A stretch of 64,000 nucleotides of DNA from Endomychus coccineus (GCA_958510875.1 OY294067.1:151912962-151976961); one strand, 5' to 3'; positions 32,991-44,415 are shown, numbered from the stretch's first letter. Numbers and translations: made by a program. Notes: generated by a model not told the origin, from the letters alone.

Positions 32991-33874
32991 CCTTGCAGAT
33001 TCCTAGGTTTACGATGTTATTTCAGGAATATCAAACTAAACGCTTTCCGAACCTCGAAACAAGTAAACTTGAAAATGTAACATATAATTCGATTATATCA
33101 ATATTTCAACATCCAACTCTGAATACATGGACTAGAATTTTGCGAAAAGGAAATTGATTAAAATTGTGAACGAAGCTCGGATCGGAAAAAGTTAAAGGAG
33201 AAAGTTGTACGTTGATAAAGATCCACATGTTCACATGTTATATAAAAATCTAATGAATAGTTTAAAATATCAGAATGTTTGAAATATCGATGATTCCGAT
33301 ATTATATTTGATTGAGTATACTGATGTTGTAGCTATATAGCCTTCTATCAATAAGCCGATGAACTATCAGAGTTGAATGTCAATGTCAATGTTAGTGTAC
33401 CTGCGTCATCACATTCTGTTCATACTGATATGAGAACGCAAACGCGTGTGAGTGTAAACGTAAGTAGGGTGAGGGGGTATTGTAAAGCAGTGTCTGACAA
33501 AAAGACATGAGATGAATATTTATGGAAATAAACTACATTCTTAAAATAATCAAATTTATCGTTCTATAGTAGCATTCGCGGTTAAACGGATGTTTGTGAA
33601 ACATATCGCTAGCGTATTAAGATTGCAACGATGTGCGTTAGAAGCCGCAAATATTTTGATAATCAACAATTGGCCAGGCTCGGACTGGCCCCCAGACATT
33701 TGTTTCTCCATCGAACACGCTTCAAAAATTCCACGATTGTAGATATACATATATGCTAGGCATTATGTCGATAGAACAACATGTTATTAATCATTCTATG
33801 CTTCCTCGGAAACCAGGCGAACGAATATCTAGAGCACAAAGCAACCTATACACTCATGTGATCGAGGTTAGCGA

Positions 33875-34145
33875 TCAGCAAGCGTGACGAAAACGACTCG
33901 AAAAACGATTAAAACGACATGAAAAACGATTTAAACGACTCAAACGACATGAAAAACGATTAAAACGACATGAAAAACGATTAAAACGACTCGAAAAACG
34001 ACTCAAACGACATGAAAAACGATTAAAACGACATGAAAAACGATTAAAACGACTCGAAAAACGATTCAAACGACATGAAAAAACGATTAAAACGACTCGA
34101 AAAACGATTCAAGCGACCCACAAACATGACGAAAGCGTGACCAAA
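33875..34145 (-). repeat. 21-bp minisatellite (left arm)
   Basis: A run of 21-base units of the type cgattaaaacgacatgaaaaa, alternating with a cgactcg variant. An open frame of heptad FNRFSCR-like units crosses it but is a by-product. The mirror array (37330-37715) is longer by roughly 120 bases. Confidence 0.85.
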
Positions 34146-34330
34146 ACGACTCGAAAGCGTGTGGGTCGAACAAGGCGTGGCAGCCCAACGAAATTCCACT
34201 AGTTAGTGTTTGTAACATATAGTTAGAACTCACATAATTCCGTACCTATGTTTTTTACAACACTCATTATTTCGCCGAACTTCAAACTACATTCCGCTCA
34301 ATACATTCTTTTTAAAGATATAGCTTTTCA

Positions 34331-34660
34331 CTATAGCGATAGGGCTCGAGGCAGACAGAGATTATCTTTATTATTTATGGCGATAACAGCCATTCTCATC
34401 GATGTTACGCCTAAACAAAAGGTCTCGGTATTAAGACCACAAGAATTAGATTGATAAATTGAAGAAATCCGAGCCCATATTTCGTCTACTGTAACTTCGC
34501 TAGCCGCCGTGAAATCAACCCAGCCTGGGCCACGAGCGAAGTCTTTCGAGCAGAATGTGAAGCCCACCTGATCGGTAGGTCTCAAACCTTCTGTTCCTCG
34601 CTGAATTATACCTGTCAGGGCATCTATTATCCAGCTCACAGGTTCTCCAACCTCCATCAT
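34331..34660 (-). pseudogene. PolB N-terminal region fragment (left arm)
   Basis: Reads GTEGLRPTDQVGFTFCSKDF, VTVDEIWARISSIYQSN, GLNTETFCLGVTSMRM and INNKDNLCLPRALSL, the conserved N-terminal region of insect Polinton polymerase-B polyproteins. A 63-base piece between MRM and INNK that is present in the right-arm copy is missing here, bounded by a GT microhomology. Exonuclease and polymerase domains are absent. Confidence 0.75.
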
Positions 34661-36762
34661 AATTGATGATGATGATCAAATAAGGTTAGTTATAATAATT
34701 TTGTATCATAAAGAAATATTTACTGTATGAGAGACTAGTTGTGATTGAAAGGAAATTTTTGATGTTTTCACAACTTAAAAATATCATTTCCACTAATTTC
34801 AATGAACCAATTTTTCTTTCAGATCAATATTCATTGATTATGAAGTTAACTTTTTCAGATCTTAATATTTTTTGAAATAATTTCGTTTTGATTTCTCTAT
34901 TAGTTATTGATTAGATATCATTTTTATCAATTTTAATCTGATTCAGAGGAATTTTAATGTTTTCAAAACAAAGAAACACATTTTCTCCTAATTTCAATTA
35001 GCGAACCAATTTTTCTTTCAGATCAATATTCATTGATTATGAAGTTAACTTTTTCAGATCTTAATATTTTTTAAAATAATTTCGTTTTGATTTCTCTATT
35101 AGTTATTGATAAGATTTCATTTTTTCAATTTTAATTTGATTCAAAGGAATTTTAATATGTTTTCAAAACAAAGAAACACATTTTCTCATAATTTCAATCA
35201 GGGACCTTCCCTCATTAGCAGTTCAAGTTTCTCATTTGATCAGATCTTAATATTTTTTGAAATAATTTCGTTTTGATTTCTCTATTAGTTATTGATTAGA
35301 TATCATTTTTATCAATTTTAATTTGATTCAGAGGAATTTTAATGTTTTCAAAACAAAGAAACACATTTTCTCCTAATTTCAATTAGCGAACCAATTTTTC
35401 TTTCAGATCAATATTCATTGATTATGAAGTTAACTTTTTCAGATCTTAATATTTTTTTAGAATAATTTCGTTTTGATTTCTCTATTAGTTATTGATTAGA
35501 TTTCATTTTTTCAATTTTAATTTGATTCAAAGGAATTTTAATGTTTTCAAAACAAAGAAACATATTTTCTCATAATTTCAATCAGGGAACCAATTTTTCT
35601 TTCAGATCAATATTCATTGATTATGAAGTTAACTTTTTCAGATCTTAATATTTTTTTAGAATAATTTCGTTTTGATTTCTCTATTAGTTATTGATTAGAT
35701 TTCATTTTTTCAATTTTAATTTGATTCAAAGGAATTTTAATATGTTTTCAAAACAAAGAAACATATTTTCTCATAATTTCAATCAGGGACCTTTCCTCAT
35801 TAGCAGTTCAAGTTTCTCATTTGATAGCTCTGAAAATTCTTCCGTTAAAATTTCGAAATCATCTCTTTTCAGATATGATGTATGATTTGATGGAACAACT
35901 AGCTTATGGTAGGCTGGATCCTGAGAAATGAAGTCTTCAGTTTCCTCACACGGCTGTGTAAAAACCATCGTTTTGTTAATTTATGATGAACGGAATCTGT
36001 TCGTATATATCAGACAGCCGTTTTATCGCAGCCACAATTTGTCAACTAAACACAATTAACGCAAGCTCCCATAAAGTGAGATAAGGTATAATGATTTATT
36101 TGTTTCGTACAACCGTTTTCGATAACAATTTCTGCAGCGTAATATTTTTCATAATGTTCACAAACATACAGGCTGAAACCTCACACTTCTGAAGGTGTCT
36201 TTATATTACATATATCTGGAAGAGTTTTGGTTGCAGTGTATTTTGAGGCATATTGGCCGTTGTCGGTTTTCCATACAGGCTTTGTACACCATTTATTGCA
36301 ACGGTATAGAGCGATAAGGTACATTATTTTAATGCAGTTTATTTCCCCACTGAAACCTTTCAACTATTTGCTCGACAGAGTCTGTCAGCCTACACAAATA
36401 TGTTTATATGAGGCTGTGTAAAAACGGTTTTGAATGATTGTTTTTACGGAATCTGTCCGCAGACACCCATTTTATCGAAATTTGTCAACTGAACATAATT
36501 ATTGCAAGTCTCCATAATGTGAGATAAGGTACAATGATTTATTTGTTTCATACCACGATTCAAAACAGATATGATACCGTTTAACCACGAATGTTACGAT
36601 AAGGTGCATTAATCTTAATACAGTTTATTTTTCCACTCTCAACTATTTGCTTGCCAGCCTTCAGGTCCAAATATGTTTATATGCAGCTGCAATTCTCGCT
36701 ATACCACTCTGGCAGTGGCTTACAGGGGCGTACTCTTGAATTCAAAATTCGTGAGTTACCCC
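34650..36762. other. central spacer of the palindrome
   Basis: About five tandem units of 190-200 bases (34740-35880), built on gttaactttttcagatctta and cattagcagttcaagtttct. Then come two direct copies of a 150-base block (35950-36110 and 36415-36565, with gagataaggta.aatgattt). The minus-strand piece 35783-35968 is listed below. No other gene. Confidence 0.7.
35783..35968 (-). pseudogene. PolB middle-region relic in the centre
   Basis: LKRDDFEILTEEFSELSNEK followed by LELLMRKGP parallels the outer polymerase segment SEDDLTILKREFSHFSQENF and KLLTRKGVFPYEHID. So a second, diverged PolB lineage contributed here, and its last codons are part of the 190-base tandem units. No catalytic motif is included. 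Confidence 0.5.
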
Positions 36763-36766
36763 ATTC

Positions 36767-37151
36767 TGGAGAACCTGTGAGCTGGATAAAAGATGCCCTG
36801 ACAGGTATAATTCAGCGAGGAACAGAAGGTTTGAGACCTACCGATCAGGTGGGCTTCACATTCTGCTCGAAAGACTTCGCTCGTGGCCCAGGCTGGGTTG
36901 ATTTCAAGGCGGCTAGCGAAGTTACAGTAGACGAAATATGGGCTCGGATTTCTTCAATTTATCAATCTAATTCTTGTGGTCTTAATACCGAGACCTTTTG
37001 TTTAGGCGTAACATCGATGAGAATGGCTGTAGGCAGAGGCCGGGGAGCCAACTACAATACATTCGATGAAGAAGAATGTGCCCGACGCAAAGGTGTTATC
37101 GCCATAAATAATAAAGATTATCTCTGTCTGCCTCGAGCCCTATCGCTATAG
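36767..37151 (+). pseudogene. PolB N-terminal region fragment (right arm, fuller)
   Basis: Same region as 34331-34660 but including the GRGRGANYNTFDEEECARRK segment that the left arm lacks. It ends INNKDYLCLPRALSL and then stops. The upstream limit coincides with the inner edge of the palindrome. Confidence 0.75.
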
Positions 37152-37329
37152 TGAAAAGCTATATCTTTAAAAAGAATGTATTGAGCGGAATGTAGTTTGA
37201 AGTTCGGCGAAATAATGGGTGTTGTAAAAAACATAGGTACGGAATTATGTGAGTTCTAACTATATGTTACAAACACTAACTAGTGGAATTTCGTTGGGCT
37301 GCCACGCCTTGTTCGACCCACACGCTTTC

Positions 37330-37715
37330 GAGTCGTTTTGGTCACGCTTTCGTCATGTTTGTGGGTCGCTTGAATCGTTTTTCGAGTCGTTTTAATCGTT
37401 TTTTCATGTCGTTTGAATCGTTTTTCGAGTCGTTTTAATCGTTTTTCATGTCGTTTGAGTCGTTTTTCGAGTCGTTTTAATCGTTTTTCATGTCGTTTTA
37501 ATCGTTTTTCATGTCGTTTGAGTCGTTTTTCGAGTCGTTTTAATCGTTTTTCATGTCGTTTTAATAGTTTTTCATGTCGTTTGAGTCGTTTTTCGAGTCG
37601 TTTTAATCGTTTTTCATGTCGTTTTAATCGTTTTTCATGTCGTTTGAGTCGTTTAAATCGTTTTTCATGTCGTTTTAATCGTTTTTCGAGTCGTTTTCGT
37701 CACGCTTTCGTCACG
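37330..37715 (+). repeat. 21-bp minisatellite (right arm)
   Basis: Longer mirror of 33875-34145, built of tttttcatgtcgttttaatc units and tcgagtcg variants. The copy-number difference shows that the arms have diverged since duplication. Confidence 0.85.
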
Positions 37716-38654
37716 CTTGCTGATCGCTAACCTCGATCACATGAGTGTATAGGTTGCTTTGTGCTCTAGATATTCGTTCGCCTGGTTTCCGAGGAAGCAT
37801 AGAATGATTAATAACATGTTGTTCTATCGACATAATGCCTAGCATATATGTATATCTACAATCGTGGAATTTTTGAAGCGTGTTCGATGGAGAAACAAAT
37901 GTCTGGGGGCCAGTCCGAGCCTGGTCAATTGTTGATTATCAAAATATTTGCGGCTTCTAACGCACATCGTTGCAATCTTAATACGCTAGCGATATGTTTC
38001 ACAAACATCCGTTTAACCGCGAATGCTACTATAGAACGATAAATTTGATTATTTTAAGAATGTAGTTTATTTCCATAAATATTCATCTCATGTCTTTTTG
38101 TCAGACACTGCTTTACAATACCCCCTCACCCTACTTACGTTTACACTCACACGCGTTTGCGTTCTCATATCAGTATGAACAGAATGTGATGACGCAGGTA
38201 CACTAACATTGACATTGACATTCAACTCTGATAGTTCATCGGCTTATTGATAGAAGGCTATATAGCTACAACATCAGTATACTCAATCAAATATAATATC
38301 GGAATCATCGATATTTCAAACATTCTGATATTTTAAACTATTCATTAGATTTTTATATAACATGTGAACATGTGGATCTTTATCAACGTACAACTTTCTC
38401 CTTTAACTTTTTCCGATCCGAGCTTCGTTCACAATTTTAATCAATTTCCTTTTCGCAAAATTCTAGTCCATGTATTCAGAGTTGGATGTTGATATAATCG
38501 AATTATATGTTACATTTTCAAGTTTACTTGTTTCGAGGTTCGGAAAGCGTTTAGTTTGATATTCCTGAAATAACATCGTAAACCTAGGAATCTGCAAGGC
38601 GATCCTAGAAAATAATTTTTCTATAAACACTTTCATCACAAGTAAATGGAAAAA

Positions 38655-38990
38655 CATAAAATCAATCATTGCAATACCTATTCTATGAAAAAGCCTCTAA
38701 CGCAGGACGCATTATTAGAACGTTTAAAGAAGCGCTCTACGAACAATTCAGTTTGAGCGGAAAATACAATGTTGTATGATTTGCGCGTGCGTGAATAAAT
38801 ATTAAAGGGTTGCAACAAAATTTACTCCAAAGATAGTGATTTTAGAAGAGTTCGAAATGTCTGCAATGCATGAAAAATTCCTATCAATGAATTCGCATTG
38901 GAGGTGTTATGATATTCGATGTGGTTTGAGTCCTGCGCGAACCTTCACACTAACAATTCCTCTGAACCATCCTTTGCAAAATTGCGCCGA
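38655..38990 (+). pseudogene. fused fragments of integrase and unknown gene (right arm)
   Basis: Mirror of 32560-32990. From about 38703 the plus strand follows the integrase LKEAL region, then switches at about 38775 to the sequence found after the outer integrase gene. From 38855 it reads HEKFLSMNS and RCGLSPARTFTLTIPL, a relative of the 230-residue protein at 44416. Confidence 0.6.
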
Positions 38991-40547
38991 ACAAACATAA
39001 CAAAATCGCTATCGCGCAAACCTTCACACCAATAATCTCTCTGAGAATCATCGTTGAAGATGAAATTTGACGAAATCTTCACAAGTTGATTTCGATCCTA
39101 CACCCGTAGCATCTTCATTCTCCTAGATTGATTTAAATAATGAATGACAATCGTGTAAAACGATGAAAATCATCTGAGTTTTTATTCAAATACCCTTTTT
39201 AAAAAATTCATTAATTATTTCACGTTTCTCTTGGATACATCCTTGTAGAGGTATGATTTCTTCCAACATATCAATAGGAATAAACAAAAAAGACAGTTCC
39301 CACTTACTCCTATCACCTCCATCATAATTGATGATGATGATCAAATAAGGTTAGTTATAATAATTTTGTATCATGAAGAAATATTTACTGAAATAATTAA
39401 ATAATTGTTAAAGAGATCCGCAAGCATAACGTCTGTATGATTCCCTGAGCAAAAAAAAGTTGAGATATTACATTGAAAATACTGTTTTGTTAATAAATCG
39501 TAATTTAAATGACATAAAAAGTAAAACAAATTGGAAATGTAAAAAATAAATATATTCGAGATTCTAAGACTGAAATAAATACGATATTCGTGTTTATCTC
39601 ATCGAGCTTCCCCAGATTAAGTTCGAAAAGATTTTTTTGTGTTATCCAGAAGCTGAAACATTGAAGATTTTGCAAGCACAAGCCACTTTGAACGCGCAAA
39701 ATCAGTTTTCAGTGCGAGCGCGCAGTGCTTCCTCACACTCCGGCAGCCAGAGGTAATTCGTGAAAAGATGTTACAAATTGATTTCCGTTATTTTTCTAAA
39801 ATTAACATTGAAAACATGATCAAAATAGAGGAAATTTTTTTTTAAAGTAATTTTTTTCACCCTCAAAATTAAAAAAAATCGCTACGTTTCTTCGATAAAG
39901 TTATAGGACAACTCTTCATGAAGAAAATAAGCCCCAAATCGTTACTCAATGACCATTTGATGAGAAGATCTAGCCAATTTATGAGAGCGTCTTTTTCGAA
40001 AAATCGATATATTTTGAAAAATAGTCAATATTTCAAATTAAGAAAAAAAGTGCTATCTTAGCTTGCCATGTACAGGAAACAATACATATGGAAGCGTACC
40101 CCAATTTTCAACGGTTTTCAATATAACTCGGAAAGAAAGATATCGATAATTATCTATTTGATACCTACAACTTTCTCCTTTAACTTTTTCCGATCCGAGC
40201 TATAGTTTTTTAAGAAAAACCGCTTTTTTCCAATTTTCTAGGTTATGTTCGACATTTCAGATCGAATTGCATGAACCACCTTTAAATTTAATTTGCTATA
40301 CGCTCATATATTTTTTTCAGTTATTAATTTATGCATGTATTCCTTGAACTATATAGATATTACATTTACGGAGAATTGCATAAAATGTGATCCGTAATGA
40401 AGTCAGAGAGATCTCTCTGAATGAAGTACCCAACACACAGATACCTACAACTTTCTCCTTTAACTTTTTCCGATCCGAGCTATAGTTTTTAATTATTTAA
40501 GAAAAACCGCTTTTTTCCAATTTTGTAGGTTATGTTCGACATTTCAG

Positions 40548-41027
40548 ATGGAGTTGCACGTGAAAACTAGCGCGTCCGTCGAAAAACCACGGTATGTTAT
40601 CGTATTTTTCCAAATCAATAAACGTAACAATGTGAAAGCTAATCCTACAATATTCGATCATGTGGATATATCAAGTATCCGCTTATCGCTGAACGGAGAG
40701 TATTGGCCTAACGAACGGATGAACTTGGACTTTGCCAAGGAAGATTTCGTTCTAGCCCACCAAAACTATACCGATTTCTATCCCAGCTACACGAATTCCA
40801 CAACAAAACATCCCATATTGGCTTATGATGAATTCAAAAAACGCGCGCTTTACATCATCGATTGTTCTAGACAAGAGGAGGCGGTAAAATCATCAACAGT
40901 CGACATACGATTGGAGATTGAAGCGGATAAAGGATTTCCAGCCAATACCAAGGCATATTCCATCATCATTCACGATTGCTTGATGGAATACTACCCCCTC
41001 ACCGGAATTGTCAAGAGTCTCAATTAA
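40548..41027 (+). pseudogene. major capsid protein, C-terminal third only (right arm)
   Basis: Mirror of 30563-31042, with single changes (for example S for N in KTSASVEKP). Truncated at the same point. Confidence 0.8.
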
Positions 41028-41071
41028 ACATCAGTCAGTCTAAATCGAAACTTCAAGCGAATCGCATCATC

Positions 41072-41578
41072 ATGAGAATCGCATTAGTTGACATTCAGGG
41101 GTTCTTCATTGACGATGCCTTCCATCCAAAAGAAATGTGTATACAAATTGGATTCAAACGTCATTATTCCTTATTCAAACCGCACACATCTTATTCATCG
41201 CTAAATGCAAAGGAGCGAAAATCCGTATGGTATTTACAAAAGTCTTATCATGGACTCGATTATGTATCTGGGAATGTGGATTATGAAGAAATGAATAATA
41301 TTCTTAAATCGATTCTCTTGTGTGCAGTCGACTATATTTATGTCCGAGGACAGCAAAAAGCTGAATTTTTGAGAAGGAAGTGTATAGAATTGGATATTTA
41401 CCCACACATCGTAGATGTTCATAGTTTCGATGGTACTCAATGTGAAACGGGGAAATTCGAGCGAACAAACAATTTGACCTGTCTGAATCATCGTAATGAT
41501 GGTGGAAAATACATGTGTGCAGTTCACCATGTGGATAAATTACAGCAGTGGTTTCTGAATGTAATATTACCTAAATGA
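41072..41578 (+). CDS. DEDD-like Polinton protein, right-arm copy
   Basis: Mirror of 30012-30518, same protein by eye. Intact frame starting MRIALVDIQGFFIDDAFHPK. Confidence 0.55.
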   Translation: MRIALVDIQGFFIDDAFHPKEMCIQIGFKRHYSLFKPHTSYSSLNAKERKSVWYLQKSYHGLDYVSGNVDYEEMNNILKSILLCAVDYIYVRGQQKAEFLRRKCIELDIYPHIVDVHSFDGTQCETGKFERTNNLTCLNHRNDGGKYMCAVHHVDKLQQWFLNVILPK

Positions 41579-41656
41579 TATGTATTTTATTCTGAAATAT
41601 TATTATTATCAATCTTTTGTTTGTTTCAATAAAACACCTCCTTTATATAATAATTA

Positions 41657-42175
41657 TTATTTATTTAAATGGAAAATAGCTTTCTTCACATTTTTAACAA
41701 ACATTTCCAATACTAACACTGATAAAGAAGATAAAATAAAATACAACATTGCGAAAATTTTGGGGATTTCTCCTTCTATTGCAGATGATGTCTTTTGTAC
41801 GAGATGTGATAAACATGATGATTGTCGGATCATTTTGCCAGATGTAGGTGATGGTGTGAATGTTTGCCACTTCATAATATCCCCCTCTGTACCATTTGGA
41901 AATAATAGCTTGAGCTTATAATTGAATGTGTTATTGGTGGTGGTGGTGGTGGTCTGCATCGTTTCGAGAACTATGTATGTGATTACCTCTAGTTGATTTT
42001 CGTTAATCATTTGATAATTCATTGGTTGCCATTCTGTTCGATTACATTCATTTCTCAGGTCTTTCCTGGGACATATATAAATACGTTCCACTCGATTCGG
42101 AACGTTTGTATACAGGATTCCATTCAAAATTGAGGTTAGGAAATTGGGTTCTAACATAACCATCCTCTCCGCCAA
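41657..42175 (-). CDS. putative membrane protein, right-arm copy
   Basis: Mirror of 29415-29933, differing by one residue seen (S for P in SCLSHLVQK). It overlaps 42048-42299 in +1 like the other copies. Confidence 0.5.
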   Translation of the reverse strand: MAERMVMLEPNFLTSILNGILYTNVPNRVERIYICPRKDLRNECNRTEWQPMNYQMINENQLEVITYIVLETMQTTTTTTNNTFNYKLKLLFPNGTEGDIMKWQTFTPSPTSGKMIRQSSCLSHLVQKTSSAIEGEIPKIFAMLYFILSSLSVLVLEMFVKNVKKAIFHLNK

Positions 42176-42299
42176 TACTTAAACTATTCAATTGTCTTAT
42201 AGCGATATTTTTATCTTCGTAAAATTTTAAATCTCTACTCAAAGCTTTTACTTTCGCACCGAATTCTTCCAATTTACGTGTGTATTCTTCAAGAGACAT
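42048..42299 (-). CDS. small helical Polinton protein, right-arm copy
   Basis: Mirror of 29291-29542, 83 residues, identical by eye. Confidence 0.5.
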   Translation of the reverse strand: MSLEEYTRKLEEFGAKVKALSRDLKFYEDKNIAIRQLNSLSIGGEDGYVRTQFPNLNFEWNPVYKRSESSGTYLYMSQERPEK

Positions 42300-42407
42300 A
42301 TTAATTCTTCCAATTCACGTGCGAATTCTTCAAGAGACATATTAATACTGATGATTTCATCGACTATGTACACACGCTAGTATAAACATCATACTTTAGA
42401 TTTCTTA

Positions 42408-42713
42408 TTACTTGAGCTCCAAAAATTCAAGTTTAAAAGCCGGGTTGCTTTTATTAACATCCTCTTTTCCCCTCAAAATCAAACAAGGTTTCATGTTGAT
42501 TTGTTCCAAAATTGGGATAATCTGATTGGTCAGTCGATTGGGTAGGAACATAGAGAATTCATCGAACTCGAGCAATACGGATTCACCAAATTTGGTTCTT
42601 ACTACTCTCGCTTGAAGTATTGTATAATGCTTATTGATTTCGAGTTCTGGAACTCTCCTCAATGGTTTTCTCTCCAAAAGAGCACAATGATTAAGTTTTG
42701 TTAGATCCATCAT
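42408..42713 (-). CDS. OB-like small Polinton protein, right-arm copy
   Basis: Mirror of 28877-29182, identical in the coding part by eye. The leader differs by one base that changes a codon upstream of the ATG. The predicted leader intron is kept. Confidence 0.6.
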   Translation of the reverse strand: MMDLTKLNHCALLERKPLRRVPELEINKHYTILQARVVRTKFGESVLLEFDEFSMFLPNRLTNQIIPILEQINMKPCLILRGKEDVNKSNPAFKLEFLELK

Positions 42714-43029
42714 AAATCTGAAACAATATGAATATAAATTGAGGATTTTTAAATTCGTATAATACACACACACACAATTGGAACAACAGTCATTTTATAA
42801 AAGATAATCAATCAATTTTGTACTTGTTATTTTATGAATGTGAATTGAATAATTTTTTAACTGTTTCAATGCTAATAAGAGGTTTATTCTGAATAATAGA
42901 CGAAACAAGTATGTTTTTATGGCAGTGAATTAAATAATTGAATTAAACTTACATTTTCCGTTCAATAGAAGACAGCACACACAGGATATGTGAGAACGAT
43001 GTGTTTCGTTTGAGCTGTAACAGATTACT

Positions 43030-44002
43030 GAGGAAACGAGAATTGAATTCGTAGTCAACATAACTCTCAGTTCTAATTCGCTTACTAACAAGTCTAGACT
43101 TGTATATCACTTATTGTTATCTGTTGACCTAATGAATGACTCCATTGTATTCACAGCTGCTTACGTAAGTAATGACTAATGAAACGACAATTAAATTCGG
43201 TTACTAGCAAGTCTAGACTATAGTATATCACTTATTGTTATTTGTTTACCTAATGAATGACTCCATTGTATTCAATTACACGTGCTAGTATAAACTGACG
43301 TCACAAACCCCTGTATATACATTCAAACAATAATTACAAACACCGAATGCCAATCGTCAGCAGATAGCATGACACCTCGTGACAGACGCCATGACACCTC
43401 GTCGATAGCCGAAGGATCACGTGACAGACGCCATGACTCCGAAGGATCACGTGATAGCTGCCATGACACCACGTGTCTAGGACCTCTGTTACAAACAACC
43501 TGTATATACAACATAACACACTCTTTACAAACATCCTGTATATACATTCAAACAATAATTACAAACACCGAATGCCAATCGTCAACAGATAGCATGACAC
43601 CTCGTGACAGACGCCATGACACCTCGTTGATAGCCGAAGGATCACGTGACAGACGCCATGACACCGAAGGATCACGTGATAGCTGCCATGACACCACGTG
43701 TCTAGGACCTCTCTTACAAGCAACCTGTATATACAACATAACACACTATTTACAAACATCCTGTATATACATTCAAACAATAATTACAAACACCGAATGC
43801 CAATCGTCAGCACAAACCGAGTAACTCACAATCACTGATAACGCTATCTAGCCGATAACGTTATCTACCTGATAACACTAATTACACACACTCGATGCCC
43901 ATCCGGGTGACTCACAATCACTGATAACGCTATCTAGCCGATAACGTTATCTACCCGATAACATACATCGCTAGCGCAGACCGGAAGTGGAGACCTGATA
44001 AT
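43030..44002 (-). repeat. subterminal tandem repeats, right arm
   Basis: Mirror of 27588-28560, with scattered single-base differences between the 225-base units of the two arms. Confidence 0.8.
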
Positions 44003-44073
44003 AGCAAACATCGGAGCACAGACCGGAAGTGACGTCACACTTCCTGGTCCAGAACGCGTCCACTGTATCTACT

Positions 44074-44340
44074 TATTTTCGAAAAATCGTATACGCCTAA
44101 TTGGTCAGCGGAATTATTTAAAATTATAAAAGTTAAAATTACGAACCCTGTTACTTATCTACTCAAAGACATGAAGATTCCCCAATCACCGGATGCTTCT
44201 ACGAAGAGGAATTACAAAGAACGAAGCAACCCGAAGTATATTTAATTGAGAAAGTACTCCGAAAAAAGGTAATAAAATGCTAGTTAAATGGTATGGTATG
44301 GAGGATAAGAGTTGGATACAGAATACCGATATAGTATGAT
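44074..44340 (+). pseudogene. Polinton integrase, C-terminal (chromodomain-like) part
   Basis: Directly after the palindromic insert the integrase frame continues with YTPNWSAELFKIIKVKITNP and VTYLLKDM. After a one-base change near 44175 it continues with FYEEELQRTKQPEVYLIEKV and a closing WYGMEDKSWIQNTD, the chromodomain-like end of Polinton integrases. The gap of 16.6 kb from the core at 26855-27516 is entirely the nested element. Confidence 0.85.
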
Positions 44341-44415
44341 CTGCGCATGTTCAGATAAATATTTGGTATGTGTTGGTGGTAGAGAAGTTTGAATGCAACA
44401 GTCAGTTGTTGCGAA

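Larger units (their letters stand above)
27517..34649 (+). repeat. left arm of the nested palindrome
   Basis: Reverse complement of 36763-44073. Differences are few: single-base changes, fewer minisatellite units (33880-34145 versus 37330-37715), and loss of a 63-base piece in the PolB fragment. The genes inside are listed separately. Confidence 0.92.
27517..44073. mobile_element. nested palindromic Polinton-derived element (16.6 kb)
   Basis: Both ends read AGTAGATACAGTGGACGCG inward, sharing AGTAGAT with the outer Polinton. Flanks carry TATT on each side (27513-27516 and 44074-44077), and the integrase frame is in phase if the insert and one TATT are disregarded. The whole insert is two reverse-complementary arms (27517-34649, 36763-44073) around 34650-36762. 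Each arm has, from the tip: subterminal repeats, an OB-like gene, overlapping small genes, a DEDD-like gene, the last third of a capsid gene, then integrase, 230-residue-gene and PolB fragments. No complete integrase, ATPase or polymerase exists, so it is non-autonomous. Confidence 0.9.
36763..44073 (-). repeat. right arm of the nested palindrome
   Basis: Reverse complement of 27517-34649, near-identical. It ends at ctgtatctACT next to TATT. Visible differences include single-residue changes (for example N for K in the subterminal-repeat frames), the longer minisatellite and the fuller PolB fragment. Confidence 0.92.

Noticed and set aside
33875..34145. Minisatellite as centromeric or telomeric satellite
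   Set aside because: Short, confined to the two arms of one element and unlike the TTAGG telomere repeat of insects.
37413..37730. 105-codon frame of FNRFSCR-like heptads
   Set aside because: It is the translation of a 21-bp minisatellite. Length simply tracks repeat number and differs between the two arms.
27517..44073. Palindrome as a pure assembly artefact
   Set aside because: The arms differ in bases, in a 63-base indel and in minisatellite length, and the whole is bounded by a duplication within a gene that continues in frame. An artefact would not give these. It still deserves read-level proof.
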